In this document: in pieces, positions 18,234-26,471 of the stretch | Layout of the letters: each line of letters opens with the position of its first letter | How positions within the stretch are numbered: position 1 is the stretch's first letter | Position numbers and translations under genes: made by a program | NCBI RefSeq assembly: GCF_034377145.1 | Contig: NZ_CP139707.1 | Coordinates: 248,001-312,000, forward strand | Source of the DNA: Sulfitobacter sp. OXR-159 | GTDB taxonomy: Bacteria; Pseudomonadota; Alphaproteobacteria; Rhodobacterales; Rhodobacteraceae | Direction of reading: 5' to 3' | DNA: 64,000 bases | Notes under the pieces: generated by a model | Seen by the model: only the letters and a program-made list of their open reading frames with translations | Databases searched by the model: none | Told to the model about the DNA's origin: nothing

Positions 18234-18623
18234 GCGAACGGTGCGGTTGTAGCGCTCGATATAGGCATTCTGTTGGGGCTTTCCGGGCTGGATATATTCG
18301 AGCCGCACATTGCGTTTCTCAGCCCATTCCATGAGCTTCCCGCTGACGTATTCTGGGCCGTTGTCCACACGAATAGCTTGGGGCTTTCCGCGCCACTCAA
18401 TGATCTGGTTCAGCGCACGCACGACACGTTCAGCAGGCAGCGAGAAGTCGACCTCAATAGCCAGTCCTTCGCGATTGAAGTCATCCAAGACGTTTAACGT
18501 CCTGATCGACCGGCCATCCGCCAACTGATCCGCCATGAAGTCCATGGACCAAGTTTCATTTGGTCTTTCAGGCACAGCCAGTGGCTCCGGCTTGTCCCGC
18601 TTTAAGCGTTTCTTCGGATTGAT

Positions 18624-18664
18624 TGTCAACCGGCAGGGCATTGCGCAGCAATGTCCCGAGAGGG
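18624..18664 (-). repeat. Short palindromic element, copy 1 (frame-breaking)
   Basis: This 41-base segment separates LNLR from NPKKRLK in orfB. It contains CCGGCAG, an imperfect stem GGGCATTGC / GCAATGTCCC with loop GCA (18636-18657) and the ending GAGAGGG before GCG. Because 41 is not a multiple of three, it shifts the frame and brings a stop after the residues [12 protein letters not shown]. Confidence 0.6.
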
Positions 18665-18948
18665 GCGCAGGTTCAACGCCAGCTCACAGTAGATCCGGTA
18701 GACTCTTTTATGGTTCCAGCCATAGCCCTGCACGTTGCGCAGATACAAAAAGCACAGGCCGAAGCCCCAGGTCCGCTTGTTAGTCGTCAAGCGTTCAAGC
18801 CAATCTGCGATCTCTTCGTTCTCATCGCTCAGCACAGGGCTGTATCTGTAGCAGGTCTCGCTGATCTCGAACGCACGGCAGGCCAGAGCTATGCTGACCC
18901 CATATTGCTCAACTGCATTCATGGCCATCTCTCGCCGATGAGACGGCC

Positions 18949-19218
18949 TTAACGCTTTTTTCCAAGCGCTTCCTTCAGCAGGTCGTTTTGCATGCTCATC
19001 TCGGCATACATGCGCTTCAGACGACGGTTCTCTTCCGCCATATCCTTCATCTCGGAAATCAAGGACGCGTCCATGCCGCCAAACTTGGCCCGCCATTTGT
19101 AAAAACTCGCGCTGCTCATTCCGTGCTCGCGGCACAGCTCAGAGACCGGAACGCCACCCTCTGCCTGCTTCAACACGGCCATGATCTGTGCGTCGCTAAA
19201 TCGTCCGTTCTTCATCAT
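18949..19218 (-). CDS. IS3-family transposase orfA
   Basis: The 89-residue protein has an HTH (FSDAQIMAVLKQAEGGVPVS, then ELCREHGMSSASFYKWRAKF) and a leucine-zipper-like C-terminal helix (ENRRLKRMYAEMSMQNDLLK). The first of two adjacent ATGs, at 19218, follows GAGGAG at good spacing. It ends over the A6 frameshift site that would link it to orfB. Confidence 0.9.
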   Translation of the reverse strand: MMKNGRFSDAQIMAVLKQAEGGVPVSELCREHGMSSASFYKWRAKFGGMDASLISEMKDMAEENRRLKRMYAEMSMQNDLLKEALGKKR

Positions 19219-19281
19219 AAATCTCCTCAGATATCTTGCCGAGAAAATTCTACTTTTGAACACCACTATTTTTAGGGGGGA

Positions 19282-19686
19282 TTACCGATCCACCACTGCC
19301 AGAATCCGAGCAAGCGCTTCGGACTCCACGCCGATCGGCACGATGAGTCGACGCCCATTCGGAAGAGCTACCTCAACCCGACAGTCCGGAGATGGAATGG
19401 CATCGATCGGATTTGCCTGCGACGCGGAAACTTCCTTCGGCACAGTCACCGGCGCGAACGATACAGAGCCAGAAGACCCAAGCTCACCGTTTCGATACTG
19501 CCGCCGCCAAGTCGTCAAAAGCGACCGGCAAATGCCGTGTCGCCGCGCCGTGGCTGTCACCTGACGGTGGCCAATAAAGCTTTCTTCCACAATGCGCAGT
19601 TTGTCATCATCCGACCAATGCCGGCGGCGTTCACCATCGGCAGCAGACAGAACTTCGATTTGAGGGCGGTTGATAAAGTCGGACAT
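19282..19686 (-). pseudogene. tnpA: IS66-family accessory protein TnpA, truncated element
   Basis: The 134 residues are a near-complete IS66 TnpA: HWSDDDKLRIVEESFIGHRQ, then ATARRHGICRSLLTTWRRQY (HTH) and the ending LPNGRRLIVPIGVESEALAR. The stop codon TAA is supplied by the end of the neighbouring IS3 element, so the last residue or two are missing. The IS66 partners tnpB and tnpC, which should follow, are absent. It is therefore the leading stub of an IS66 element cut by the IS3 insertion and a later deletion. Confidence 0.8.
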
Positions 19687-19880
19687 AAGGTCGGACTTAC
19701 CATCGGATCGAGCCTGAGATCAGACGGCCGTCGCCGGAGGTTTACTATGCAGGAGCCATCCACACAGGTCATCCGCTGCGTGAGGCATGAGGGTCAGCTA
19801 CGAAAAAATTTTTGACCTTCACTATGCGGCCGGCCAGCTTTGCGGGGCCGGCACCCGACCTATTGTAGGCAGCTCTATCC

Positions 19881-21228
19881 TCAATTAGCCCTAAGGCTGC
19901 GAACGACGCTCTCAGCGTTAACTACAGGTCCTTGAGTGAGTTTGTTCATCGGCTGAATGATCGAAGCGATTGCCGAGCTCCGAGTTTCGGCAGCTAAATC
20001 TGAAGCTTTTAGGACAAAGTCGATTTGCTTTGTGTTCTGGCGAGCCCGGTAGTCCATGCTGTAGTAGACCCCAATGTTGGTGGATCTGAGGTTTCGCCCA
20101 CTTAATCCACTAAACAAAACACGGATGCGGACGTCACCGGTGAAATCAAAGTAGTCAGCAATGTGCTTCACCGTTGCGAGGAAACTATTAGCGTAGGAAA
20201 TCTGTTGAGCTATCCATATATGCTGGCCTCGTTCCCAGGTAAGTGAGGACCTGTGCTCAACGGCTTCCTTTATCCGGGCGGTGTCCTCCCAATACGAGAT
20301 AGCCTCCGTTCCGCTTAACCACTCACTAAGCCGCCAAACGGCACGATGATCGAAGTCTGTGGTATTTACATGGACCTCGAGCCCGTGATGGCCCGCTACC
20401 TCGATTACAAAGGGACGATAGGGGGTATTGTAGTTGCTTTCGAAAAAGACATGGCCGCCGCGTGCATCATGCGGACGTTGGCGCAAACACTCAGTAATCT
20501 GATCGGTTGTTACTCGTTCAGCATCAACCAGGTGAAGCCATAACCCACAAAGCAATTCGATAGATCAACTTCATATGGGTGTTCCTGAGCCTCCTCCTTC
20601 CATTTTCCAACGGTATGTTCGAAGTCAGCTTCGAAAACGCTTTCTTCCACCGTCTCAGGCGTAGGTCGGGGCTGTTCGATCATGGTTGACAAAGCGCCAA
20701 GCAATGAAGCTTTGTCACTTAGAACACAGCGCCTTATCACGTCCTGCCATTCATCTGGAGATTCAATAGGCGCTGAAACAGGGCCCGCCTGCGGGTGTAG
20801 TGTATACCCTTTGTAACGCCTCGCGTGCGCCCGCGTTCGTCGTCTGGTCCATTCTTTTTTGCGCAAACTGGTGATGTGCCACATGGGGGCACCCAGATGA
20901 CTGGCACAGCAAAAGCTACTCCCTCCGGTTGCTGTTTACTGACGGTGCAGTGCGGTGCCGGTTGCAAATAAGCAGCCGCGATTTGATTAACTTGGTCTTG
21001 ATCGACGGTTATAATCTCTGTTGGGATTGCATCCGGGTAAGACCCATCGTCTTCGCGACCCAATAGGATCCACTCTCCACCATGATTGGCCAAAGCGCAG
21101 ATTTCCTTGGCAAGCTTCGCTTTGCCTATATTCTCGCGCAGGGGTAGTGAGCGCTTAAACTCAACGTCTAAATCCTCAGTTGAAAACTGTAGGGCATTAC
21201 CAAGATCAGGGGGCAGTTCGTGGGGCAT
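19881..21228 (-). pseudogene. AlbA_2 (Schlafen-type) DNA-binding domain protein, frameshifted
   Basis: Three frames, read leftward, make one broken protein. The first (start ATG 21228, MPHELPPDLG) has the AlbA_2 pattern DVEFKRSLPLRENIGKAKLA, EICALANHGGEWILLGRED and a C-terminal EKNGPDDERGRTRGV-like turn. The frame is lost near 20780-20800, continues as PVSAPIESPDEWQDVIRR to about 20540, and then shifts again to LWLHLVDAERVTTDQITE through to 19881. AlbA_2 proteins are often ATP-dependent regulators or defence-related proteins; the C-terminal part is unknown to me. Two shifts suggest true decay, though sequencing error cannot be excluded. Confidence 0.6.
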
Positions 21229-21243
21229 AATCGATTCTATCAA

Positions 21244-21579
21244 GTTTCAGAGAAGGACAACCGCAGAGCAGGTCGGTGGTGCTTCTGAACTTCCCATTCC
21301 CTTGCTCAGAACATTTACTAAGCTTTGCAGTTTGGCAATGCCCGCATTTTGCGTTTCGCTGAGCTTCATTCATAGTGGAGCGCTTGTTGGTTCGGGTTTT
21401 TCACTGCCGTTCGCCACGAGTCGCGTGAATGTCCGGTCAGGGACGATGGCGAATACATGCATCGCGGTGGGGTGCCCCAAAATGGCTTACGCCGGCCGCT
21501 GTGATCTCCGGGCTGCATTTCAACTGGGCGCATATAGATTCCGGGGCAGCAGATGGGTTGGGCCGATCCCGCTTGGAAT
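21244..21579. other. Intergenic stretch, no gene recognised
   Basis: About 335 bases between the AlbA_2 remnant and the amidohydrolase. Open frames exist on both strands but none resembles a known protein. Confidence 0.45.
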
Positions 21580-22353
21580 TCAGCGTATGCCGTACAGCCT
21601 TTTCGCTGCGGTTCTGTTCGATAAGTTGCGCCACTCTTTGTTGCGAGACCAGACGTCAGCATAGCCAGTGTGGTTCTCGTGCTGAGTGTGCGGCCAATCG
21701 CTGCCCCAGACAACGTGACTGTCGGGCAGTACACCCAGTAGTTCGCTGGCATGGAACGTGATGTCGAACGGGATGCGGTAGTGCGCGGCGAACTTGAAAT
21801 ACAGCGCGCTTCGGTCATACATCGCGGCAACCGCTCGGATCATCGGATCGTTGTGCGGGTCCGGTTCAGACGGTAGACCGAAATGGTCGATTACCAGGTT
21901 CACCCCCTGGTCTGCGAGCGCAGGAAGGACCGGTGCGAGGCGCGGGCCTTCAAGATGAAGCTCAAGGTGCAGGTTCCGGTCTCTCAGTTTTGCCAAAAAT
22001 CGCTGTGTTGGGGTCGCGTTCAGGCGGGGGATTGCCGCGCCGCGGACGAGATTCCAGCGAACCCCGCGCATTCCAGCGTGCGCGAGGCGGTCCAGTTCCT
22101 CGTCGGCTACGTCTAACGGGACAACACCGACTCCCGCGAAACGCGAGCGGTCCAATTTTGAAAGTGCAGCGCACATCTCCGAATTGTCGGTGCCAAGGAA
22201 GCTGACCTGCACGATGACGCCGCCTCGTAGCTTATGTGTTTCCTGATGGCCCAGCCACTCCGCCAATGGCGCCGGTCGGGCAGGGACGTACCGCGCCCCG
22301 TCGACGGCAGTGGTCGTTTCATAAACATGCGCATGGCAGTCGAATTGGATCAT
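21580..22353 (-). CDS. Amidohydrolase-2 family hydrolase (COG3618, 2-pyrone-4,6-dicarboxylate-hydrolase-like)
   Basis: The 257-residue TIM-barrel protein has the first-strand motif FDCHAHVYE, a mid-barrel HLELHLEGPRL and LVIDHFGLPSEPDPHN, and the C-terminal HVVWGSDWPHTQHENHT holding the catalytic Asp. This order is that of COG3618 hydrolases such as LigI (2-pyrone-4,6-dicarboxylate hydrolase) and sulfomuconolactone hydrolase, which open lactones. The ATG at 22353 follows AAGGAG. It is divergent from a GntR regulator and a TctCBA importer for carboxylates, suggesting uptake and hydrolysis of a lactone or carboxylate. Confidence 0.8.
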   Translation of the reverse strand: MIQFDCHAHVYETTTAVDGARYVPARPAPLAEWLGHQETHKLRGGVIVQVSFLGTDNSEMCAALSKLDRSRFAGVGVVPLDVADEELDRLAHAGMRGVRWNLVRGAAIPRLNATPTQRFLAKLRDRNLHLELHLEGPRLAPVLPALADQGVNLVIDHFGLPSEPDPHNDPMIRAVAAMYDRSALYFKFAAHYRIPFDITFHASELLGVLPDSHVVWGSDWPHTQHENHTGYADVWSRNKEWRNLSNRTAAKRLYGIR

Positions 22354-22372
22354 AATGTGCTCCTTAGCCAAT

Positions 22373-22384
22373 TCATATATATGA
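22373..22384. promoter_or_regulatory. TCATATATATGA palindrome, likely GntR operator
   Basis: A perfect 12-base palindrome lies in the 83-base region between the divergent amidohydrolase and GntR genes. Size, symmetry and place suit autoregulation by the adjacent GntR protein, with control of both directions. Confidence 0.45.
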
Positions 22385-22436
22385 CCAGTTGACTGAATGG
22401 GTCAATATTCGTTAAGCCATTCTGGGGAGGACGACA

Positions 22437-23168
22437 ATGAGCACCAGATTCGCTATGACAGATGCACGGTTGCCGGCTTATGCGCGGTTGCGCGACACCT
22501 TAACAGCGCGCATCGCTGCGGGCGACTGGACGCCCGACCAGCCGATCCCGTCGGAGGCGCGTCTGGCGCGAGAATTCGACGTCTCTGTAGGCACGGTGCG
22601 CAAGGCGGTAGACGGACTGGTGGGCGAGGGCCTTTTGGAACGGCGCCAAGGGTCGGGTACCTACATGCGTGCGCCGTCCTTTAACGCCACCCTGTTCCGC
22701 TTCTTCCCAATGCGTGAGGGCAACGGTGAGCCGATGACGATCCCGCAGAGCAAAATGATCAAGCGCAGCTTGGCAGAAGCGTCCGCAGAGGCTGCCGGGG
22801 CGCTTGGCACAAAGGATGTGATAAAGATTGAGCGTCTGCGCAGCTTGGCCGATCAACCGGTACTGTTCGAAGAGATCTACATTCCCAAAGCGCGGTTTTC
22901 TGGCTTCGAAGCCCTACCGGACGCCGCTTTCGGACCGCTGCTTTATCCTACCTATTTCGAGCATTTCGGCGTGCTGGTGAAACGCGCGACAGACGAAGTG
23001 TCGTTCGGGCGTGCCTCGGACGCAGTGGCGCAACAACTGCGCATCCGTACGAATGATCCTCTGGCGGTAATCTGTCGCACAGCCTTCGACATCGAGGGCA
23101 AGCCCGTCGAATGGCGCATCGCCAGCGGAAATGCCGAGGGCTTCCGCTATCGCAGCGAAATCAATTGA
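22437..23168 (+). CDS. GntR-family regulator with UTRA domain (HutC subfamily)
   Basis: The 243-residue regulator has a winged HTH (YARLRDTLTARIAAGDW, then IPSEARLAREFDVSVGTVRK and LVGEGLLERRQGSGTYM) and a C-terminal UTRA effector domain (IERLRSLADQPVLFEEIYIP, ending DIEGKPVEWRIASGNAEGF). It is immediately upstream of tctC with the same orientation, 28 bases apart, and divergent from the amidohydrolase, so it probably senses their substrate. A GGAGGA ribosome site precedes the ATG. Confidence 0.92.
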   Translation: MSTRFAMTDARLPAYARLRDTLTARIAAGDWTPDQPIPSEARLAREFDVSVGTVRKAVDGLVGEGLLERRQGSGTYMRAPSFNATLFRFFPMREGNGEPMTIPQSKMIKRSLAEASAEAAGALGTKDVIKIERLRSLADQPVLFEEIYIPKARFSGFEALPDAAFGPLLYPTYFEHFGVLVKRATDEVSFGRASDAVAQQLRIRTNDPLAVICRTAFDIEGKPVEWRIASGNAEGFRYRSEIN

Positions 23169-23196
23169 CGACTTCAATTTCAAAGGGAGAGAGACC

Positions 23197-24147
23197 ATGA
23201 TGATTAAGACAACTTTGCTCGGACTGTCCGCCGCCGCGGCGCTGGCCGCCCCGGCACTGGCAGAATACCCAGAACGTACCATTGAACTGACCATACCAGC
23301 CGGCGCCGGCGGAGGAACCGACACCAGCGCCCGTAAATTGGCGATCCTTTTGGAAGAAAAGCTCGGTACCTCCATTGCGATCCTGAATGTGGGTGGCGGC
23401 GGCGGCTCTGTCGGGGCTTCGCAATTTATGCAGGCCAACGCGGACGGCTATTCACTGTTCGCCACATGGAACAGCCCCCTGACCACCGTGCCGCAGGTGC
23501 AGAACGTGGCCTATTCGCTCGACAGCTTCACCCCCATCGCCTCGACCTCGCAAACCGCCTATACGCTTTGCGTGAAGTCAGATTTCCCGGCCACCACGGG
23601 CGAAGAGTTCCTGGCCGAACTGGAAGCCAACCCGGGCAAGTACACCTATGGCAATGACGGCATCGGCGGCACCATGCAGCTCGCTGCCGAGCGGGTCTTC
23701 CAGGCCAAGGGGATCGAGGCTATCGCCATTCCCTTCGGTGGCGCGGGCGAGACGCTTCAAAATTTCCTTGGCGGTCACGTGGATATCTACGGCGGTTCAA
23801 TCTCGACCGTTTTGCCTTACGTCGAAAACGGCGAAGCCAAGTGCCCGTTGGTAACTTCAGCCTCTGGCGTTCCGGCCCTACCGGGCGCTTCCGGGCTTGA
23901 GGTATTGGGGCTTGGCGACAAGGAAACGCTTCTATGGCGTGCCATTCTTGGGCCGAAGGGTCTTGATCAGGCCATCGTTGACAAGCTGGCCGACATGATC
24001 GACGAGGCGGTCAATGATCCTACTTATGTCGAGTTTCTGGCCACCAAGGGCGAAGTGCCCAATGTGGTCAAGGGCGAAGACCTGGGCAAACGGCTGCAAG
24101 GCGAATACGACGCTCTGGCCGAAGTCTCCAAGAACCTCGGGCTTTGA
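23197..24147 (+). CDS. tctC: Tripartite tricarboxylate transporter substrate-binding protein (TctC/Bug family)
   Basis: The 316-residue periplasmic protein has a signal peptide (MIKTTLLGLSAAAALAAPALA) and Bug-family landmarks: YPERTIELTIPAGAGGGTDT, the omega-loop GGGGGSVGASQFMQANADGY, TYGNDGIGGTMQLAAE and the C-terminal DLGKRLQGEYD. The first of two adjacent ATGs (23197) follows AGGGAGAGAG. It binds a carboxylated ligand for the TctAB channel encoded next. Chosen over the open frame's earlier start at 23131, which would overlap gntR. Confidence 0.92.
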   Translation: MMIKTTLLGLSAAAALAAPALAEYPERTIELTIPAGAGGGTDTSARKLAILLEEKLGTSIAILNVGGGGGSVGASQFMQANADGYSLFATWNSPLTTVPQVQNVAYSLDSFTPIASTSQTAYTLCVKSDFPATTGEEFLAELEANPGKYTYGNDGIGGTMQLAAERVFQAKGIEAIAIPFGGAGETLQNFLGGHVDIYGGSISTVLPYVENGEAKCPLVTSASGVPALPGASGLEVLGLGDKETLLWRAILGPKGLDQAIVDKLADMIDEAVNDPTYVEFLATKGEVPNVVKGEDLGKRLQGEYDALAEVSKNLGL

Positions 24148-24150
24148 ACG

Positions 24151-24600
24151 ATGGAGAAGCGTCAGGATATCGTCCTCGGGCTGCTTTTTGCCGGCCTCGG
24201 CATGGCCGCGGCCTGGAAGGCGACAGATTATAACGGGGCCAGCGGGAATTACCCGATGTCACTCGGTCTGATCTTGGCGCTTCTCGGCGGAGCCGTGACG
24301 GTAAAGGCTATCCGCTCAGGCCGTAACGAGGCGCGGGCGCTGATTAGCGCGCCCACGCAGATGTTCATCGCGGCGGTACTCTCGACGATCTACGTGGCGC
24401 TGGTTGTGCCATTGGGCTTTTACACCGCGTCCTTTCTTTTGATGCTGGCTCTGCCGGTGGCGCTTGGTTTTCGCCAGGGTATCTATGCGTTGATCGTGGC
24501 GCTGGTGTTCATGATCCTGATTTACCTCGTCTTCTCATTGCTGTTGGAAAAGCCGCTACCGCGTGAAGCCCTCCTATCCATCTTCGCACCCGGAGCCTGA
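24151..24600 (+). CDS. tctB: Tripartite tricarboxylate transporter small membrane subunit (TctB)
   Basis: The 149-residue protein has four hydrophobic segments (about residues 5-22, 33-52, 72-92 and 104-140), the TctB arrangement, with the opening KRQDIVLGLLFAGLGMAAAW. It starts three bases after tctC and stops one base before tctA, so the three are one operon. Confidence 0.85.
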   Translation: MEKRQDIVLGLLFAGLGMAAAWKATDYNGASGNYPMSLGLILALLGGAVTVKAIRSGRNEARALISAPTQMFIAAVLSTIYVALVVPLGFYTASFLLMLALPVALGFRQGIYALIVALVFMILIYLVFSLLLEKPLPREALLSIFAPGA

Positions 24601-24601
24601 T

Positions 24602-26098
24602 ATGGAATTTTACACCAATGCATTGGCCCAAGTTCTGACCTTCGGGCCGCTGACAGCAATGATCGGTGCCACGCTGCTGGGCGTATTTATCGGCGCTCTG
24701 CCGGGGCTTAACCCGGTGATGGCTATCGCGCTCCTGTTGCCCCTGACCTATTCGATGGATCCGTTAGTGGCACTGGCCATGGTGGCAGGCATCTACAACG
24801 GCTCGATGTACGGCGGCGCAATCCCGGCGATACTGCTGCGCATTCCCGGCACTCCGGCCTCAATCGCCACCACCTTTGACGGCTTCCCGATGGCCGACAA
24901 AGGCGAGGCCGCGAAAGCGCTGAAGATTGCTTGTTGGTCCTCCGCTGTTGGGGGCATCGCCAGCGCAATCGCTTTGATGACTGTCGGACCACTGTTGGCA
25001 AGAGTAACCTTATATTTCGGCCCCGCCGAATATTTCTGGATCGCGATCTTCGGCATGGCATCGGTCGGCGTCATGGTCGGTTCAGACCCGGTCAAGGGGA
25101 TCATGGCTGCCGTGCTCGGTCTGCTGATCGGCACGATGGGGATCGATAACCTTTCAGGCCAAGCTCGGTTTACCTTCGGCCAAACCTGGCTTTTGGGTGG
25201 GCTCGACCTGATCGTGGTGCTGGTGGGGCTTTATGCTCTGCCGCCGGTCTTGCAATTGGCTGAAAAGGCCGACCTCAAGGGGCTATCTGCCGCGCAACTT
25301 AAGCTGACCGATGTGCCTTTCAAACCCGGCGAACGCCGTGCATTGATCCCGACTTGGCTGCGCTCCTCGGGCATCGGCATAGGTGTCGGCATCCTGCCAG
25401 GCGCGGGCGGCAACATCGCGGCCTTTCTCAGTTACAACGCCGCCAAGAACGCCTCGGACGATCCATCGAGTTTCGGCAAAGGTAACCCGCAGGGCGTAGC
25501 CGCGGCGGAATGTGGTAACAACGCCGACAACGCCGCGTCGATGATCCCGGCGCTGGCGCTCGGCATCCCCGGCAACGTTGTCGCGGCGCTGGTGCTGAGC
25601 GCGTTGACCATCCATGGGCTGCAACCCGGCCCGCAACTGTTCCATCAGAACCCGGTGCTGGTCGGCGGTTTCATGATGGAGATGCTCCTAACTTCGGTCT
25701 TGATCTTCGCTCTCGGAGGGGCCGTCGCCACTCGCGTCTTTGCCCAGTTCCAGCGCCTGCCTGGGGTGCTTCTGGTGCCGTCAATCCTCATCCTGATGTG
25801 CGTGGGGGTCTATGTTATCAACGGCCGCCCTGTCGACCTCTGGGTGATGCTCGCCGCAGGCCTCGTGGGGTATTTCCTGGAAAAGGTGAACGTTCCGCTG
25901 GCACCGATTATCCTTGGTATGATCTTGGGCCCGATGGCTGAACAAAGCGTCCGGCGCGCCCTGCTGATCAGCCGTGGCGACGCCACCGACCTGCTGACTC
26001 GTCCGATCTCTGCGGCGCTCGCCATCACCACTCTCCTCGTGATCGTCTGGCCCATTGCCAAGGCCATGCGGCGCCGGCGTGACGCGCGAGAGGCTTGA
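24602..26098 (+). CDS. tctA: Tripartite tricarboxylate transporter large membrane subunit (TctA)
   Basis: The 498-residue permease has the conserved first repeat LLGVFIGALPGLNPVMAIAL with its LPGL motif, YNGSMYGGAIPAILLRIPGT and the second-half mirror GILPGAGGNIAAFLSYNAAK with AECGNNADNAASMIPALALG. These are diagnostic TctA elements. It sits in the inner membrane with TctB and takes ligand from TctC. Start ATG 24602 (MEFYTNALA) is chosen over a longer frame starting within tctB. Confidence 0.95.
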   Translation: MEFYTNALAQVLTFGPLTAMIGATLLGVFIGALPGLNPVMAIALLLPLTYSMDPLVALAMVAGIYNGSMYGGAIPAILLRIPGTPASIATTFDGFPMADKGEAAKALKIACWSSAVGGIASAIALMTVGPLLARVTLYFGPAEYFWIAIFGMASVGVMVGSDPVKGIMAAVLGLLIGTMGIDNLSGQARFTFGQTWLLGGLDLIVVLVGLYALPPVLQLAEKADLKGLSAAQLKLTDVPFKPGERRALIPTWLRSSGIGIGVGILPGAGGNIAAFLSYNAAKNASDDPSSFGKGNPQGVAAAECGNNADNAASMIPALALGIPGNVVAALVLSALTIHGLQPGPQLFHQNPVLVGGFMMEMLLTSVLIFALGGAVATRVFAQFQRLPGVLLVPSILILMCVGVYVINGRPVDLWVMLAAGLVGYFLEKVNVPLAPIILGMILGPMAEQSVRRALLISRGDATDLLTRPISAALAITTLLVIVWPIAKAMRRRRDAREA

Positions 26099-26471
26099 GT
26101 CGCGGGATTTTTGCTCTGATAAATCGAACGCACTGATCTTCGGCCGCGTGATACCAGAGGGAGCCACGCGGGTTCATAACCCTGCAAATGACTGCAGCTA
26201 TCCACTTCAGCGCCAAATGTCTTTTTAGGGTGGCTTGTTCTGCCCATTGTCGCTGACAAGTGCTGCGGCTGCGCTGTGCGACAAAAAAGGACTCGGTAGC
26301 TGACATTCGCCGCGCAAGTCACGAACGGCAGGTGTGGGCCGGGAAACGGACCATAGGCGCTAACGGTGCTGCGGCAGCGGATTATTTCCTATTGCGGGTA
26401 ATCTGGCGTGCAGGATCTGGAGGTGGCGCGAAAGGCGGGCTTAGACCTATAAAGGCGGTAATCGCGCCCGC
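26099..26471. other. Intergenic stretch between tctA and the LysR gene
   Basis: About 370 bases between convergent genes. I see no gene and no strong terminator hairpin with a U-tract. Confidence 0.45.

Larger units (their letters stand above)
18048..18968 (-). pseudogene. IS3-family transposase orfB, disrupted by palindromic insertions
   Basis: The frame runs from the orfA overlap (HRREMAMNAVEQYG, the HTH-like start) to [13 protein letters not shown], then breaks at 18624-18664 and resumes as [18 protein letters not shown]. The rest holds the integrase core: [14 protein letters not shown] (first Asp), IRVDNGPEY (second Asp) and [14 protein letters not shown] (Glu). The break is caused by a 41-base insertion with a hairpin. 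A second, similar insertion of about 42 bases at 18192-18233 stays in frame and adds 14 residues before the EWLGQY segment. Without the first insertion the catalytic domain would be intact. Confidence 0.8.
18009..19286 (-). mobile_element. IS3-family insertion sequence (degraded)
   Basis: The element is bounded by perfect 12-base inverted repeats, GGTAATCCCCCC at 18009-18020 and its complement at 19275-19286. It carries orfA and a broken orfB on the - strand. The A6G slippery site for -1 frameshifting (complement of T6 at 18956-18961) lies in the orfA/orfB overlap, as in active IS3 elements. No target duplication was found at the flanks: the left flank is an orphan gene and the right flank an IS66 tnpA, so a deletion or one-ended event followed insertion. 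Confidence 0.85.
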
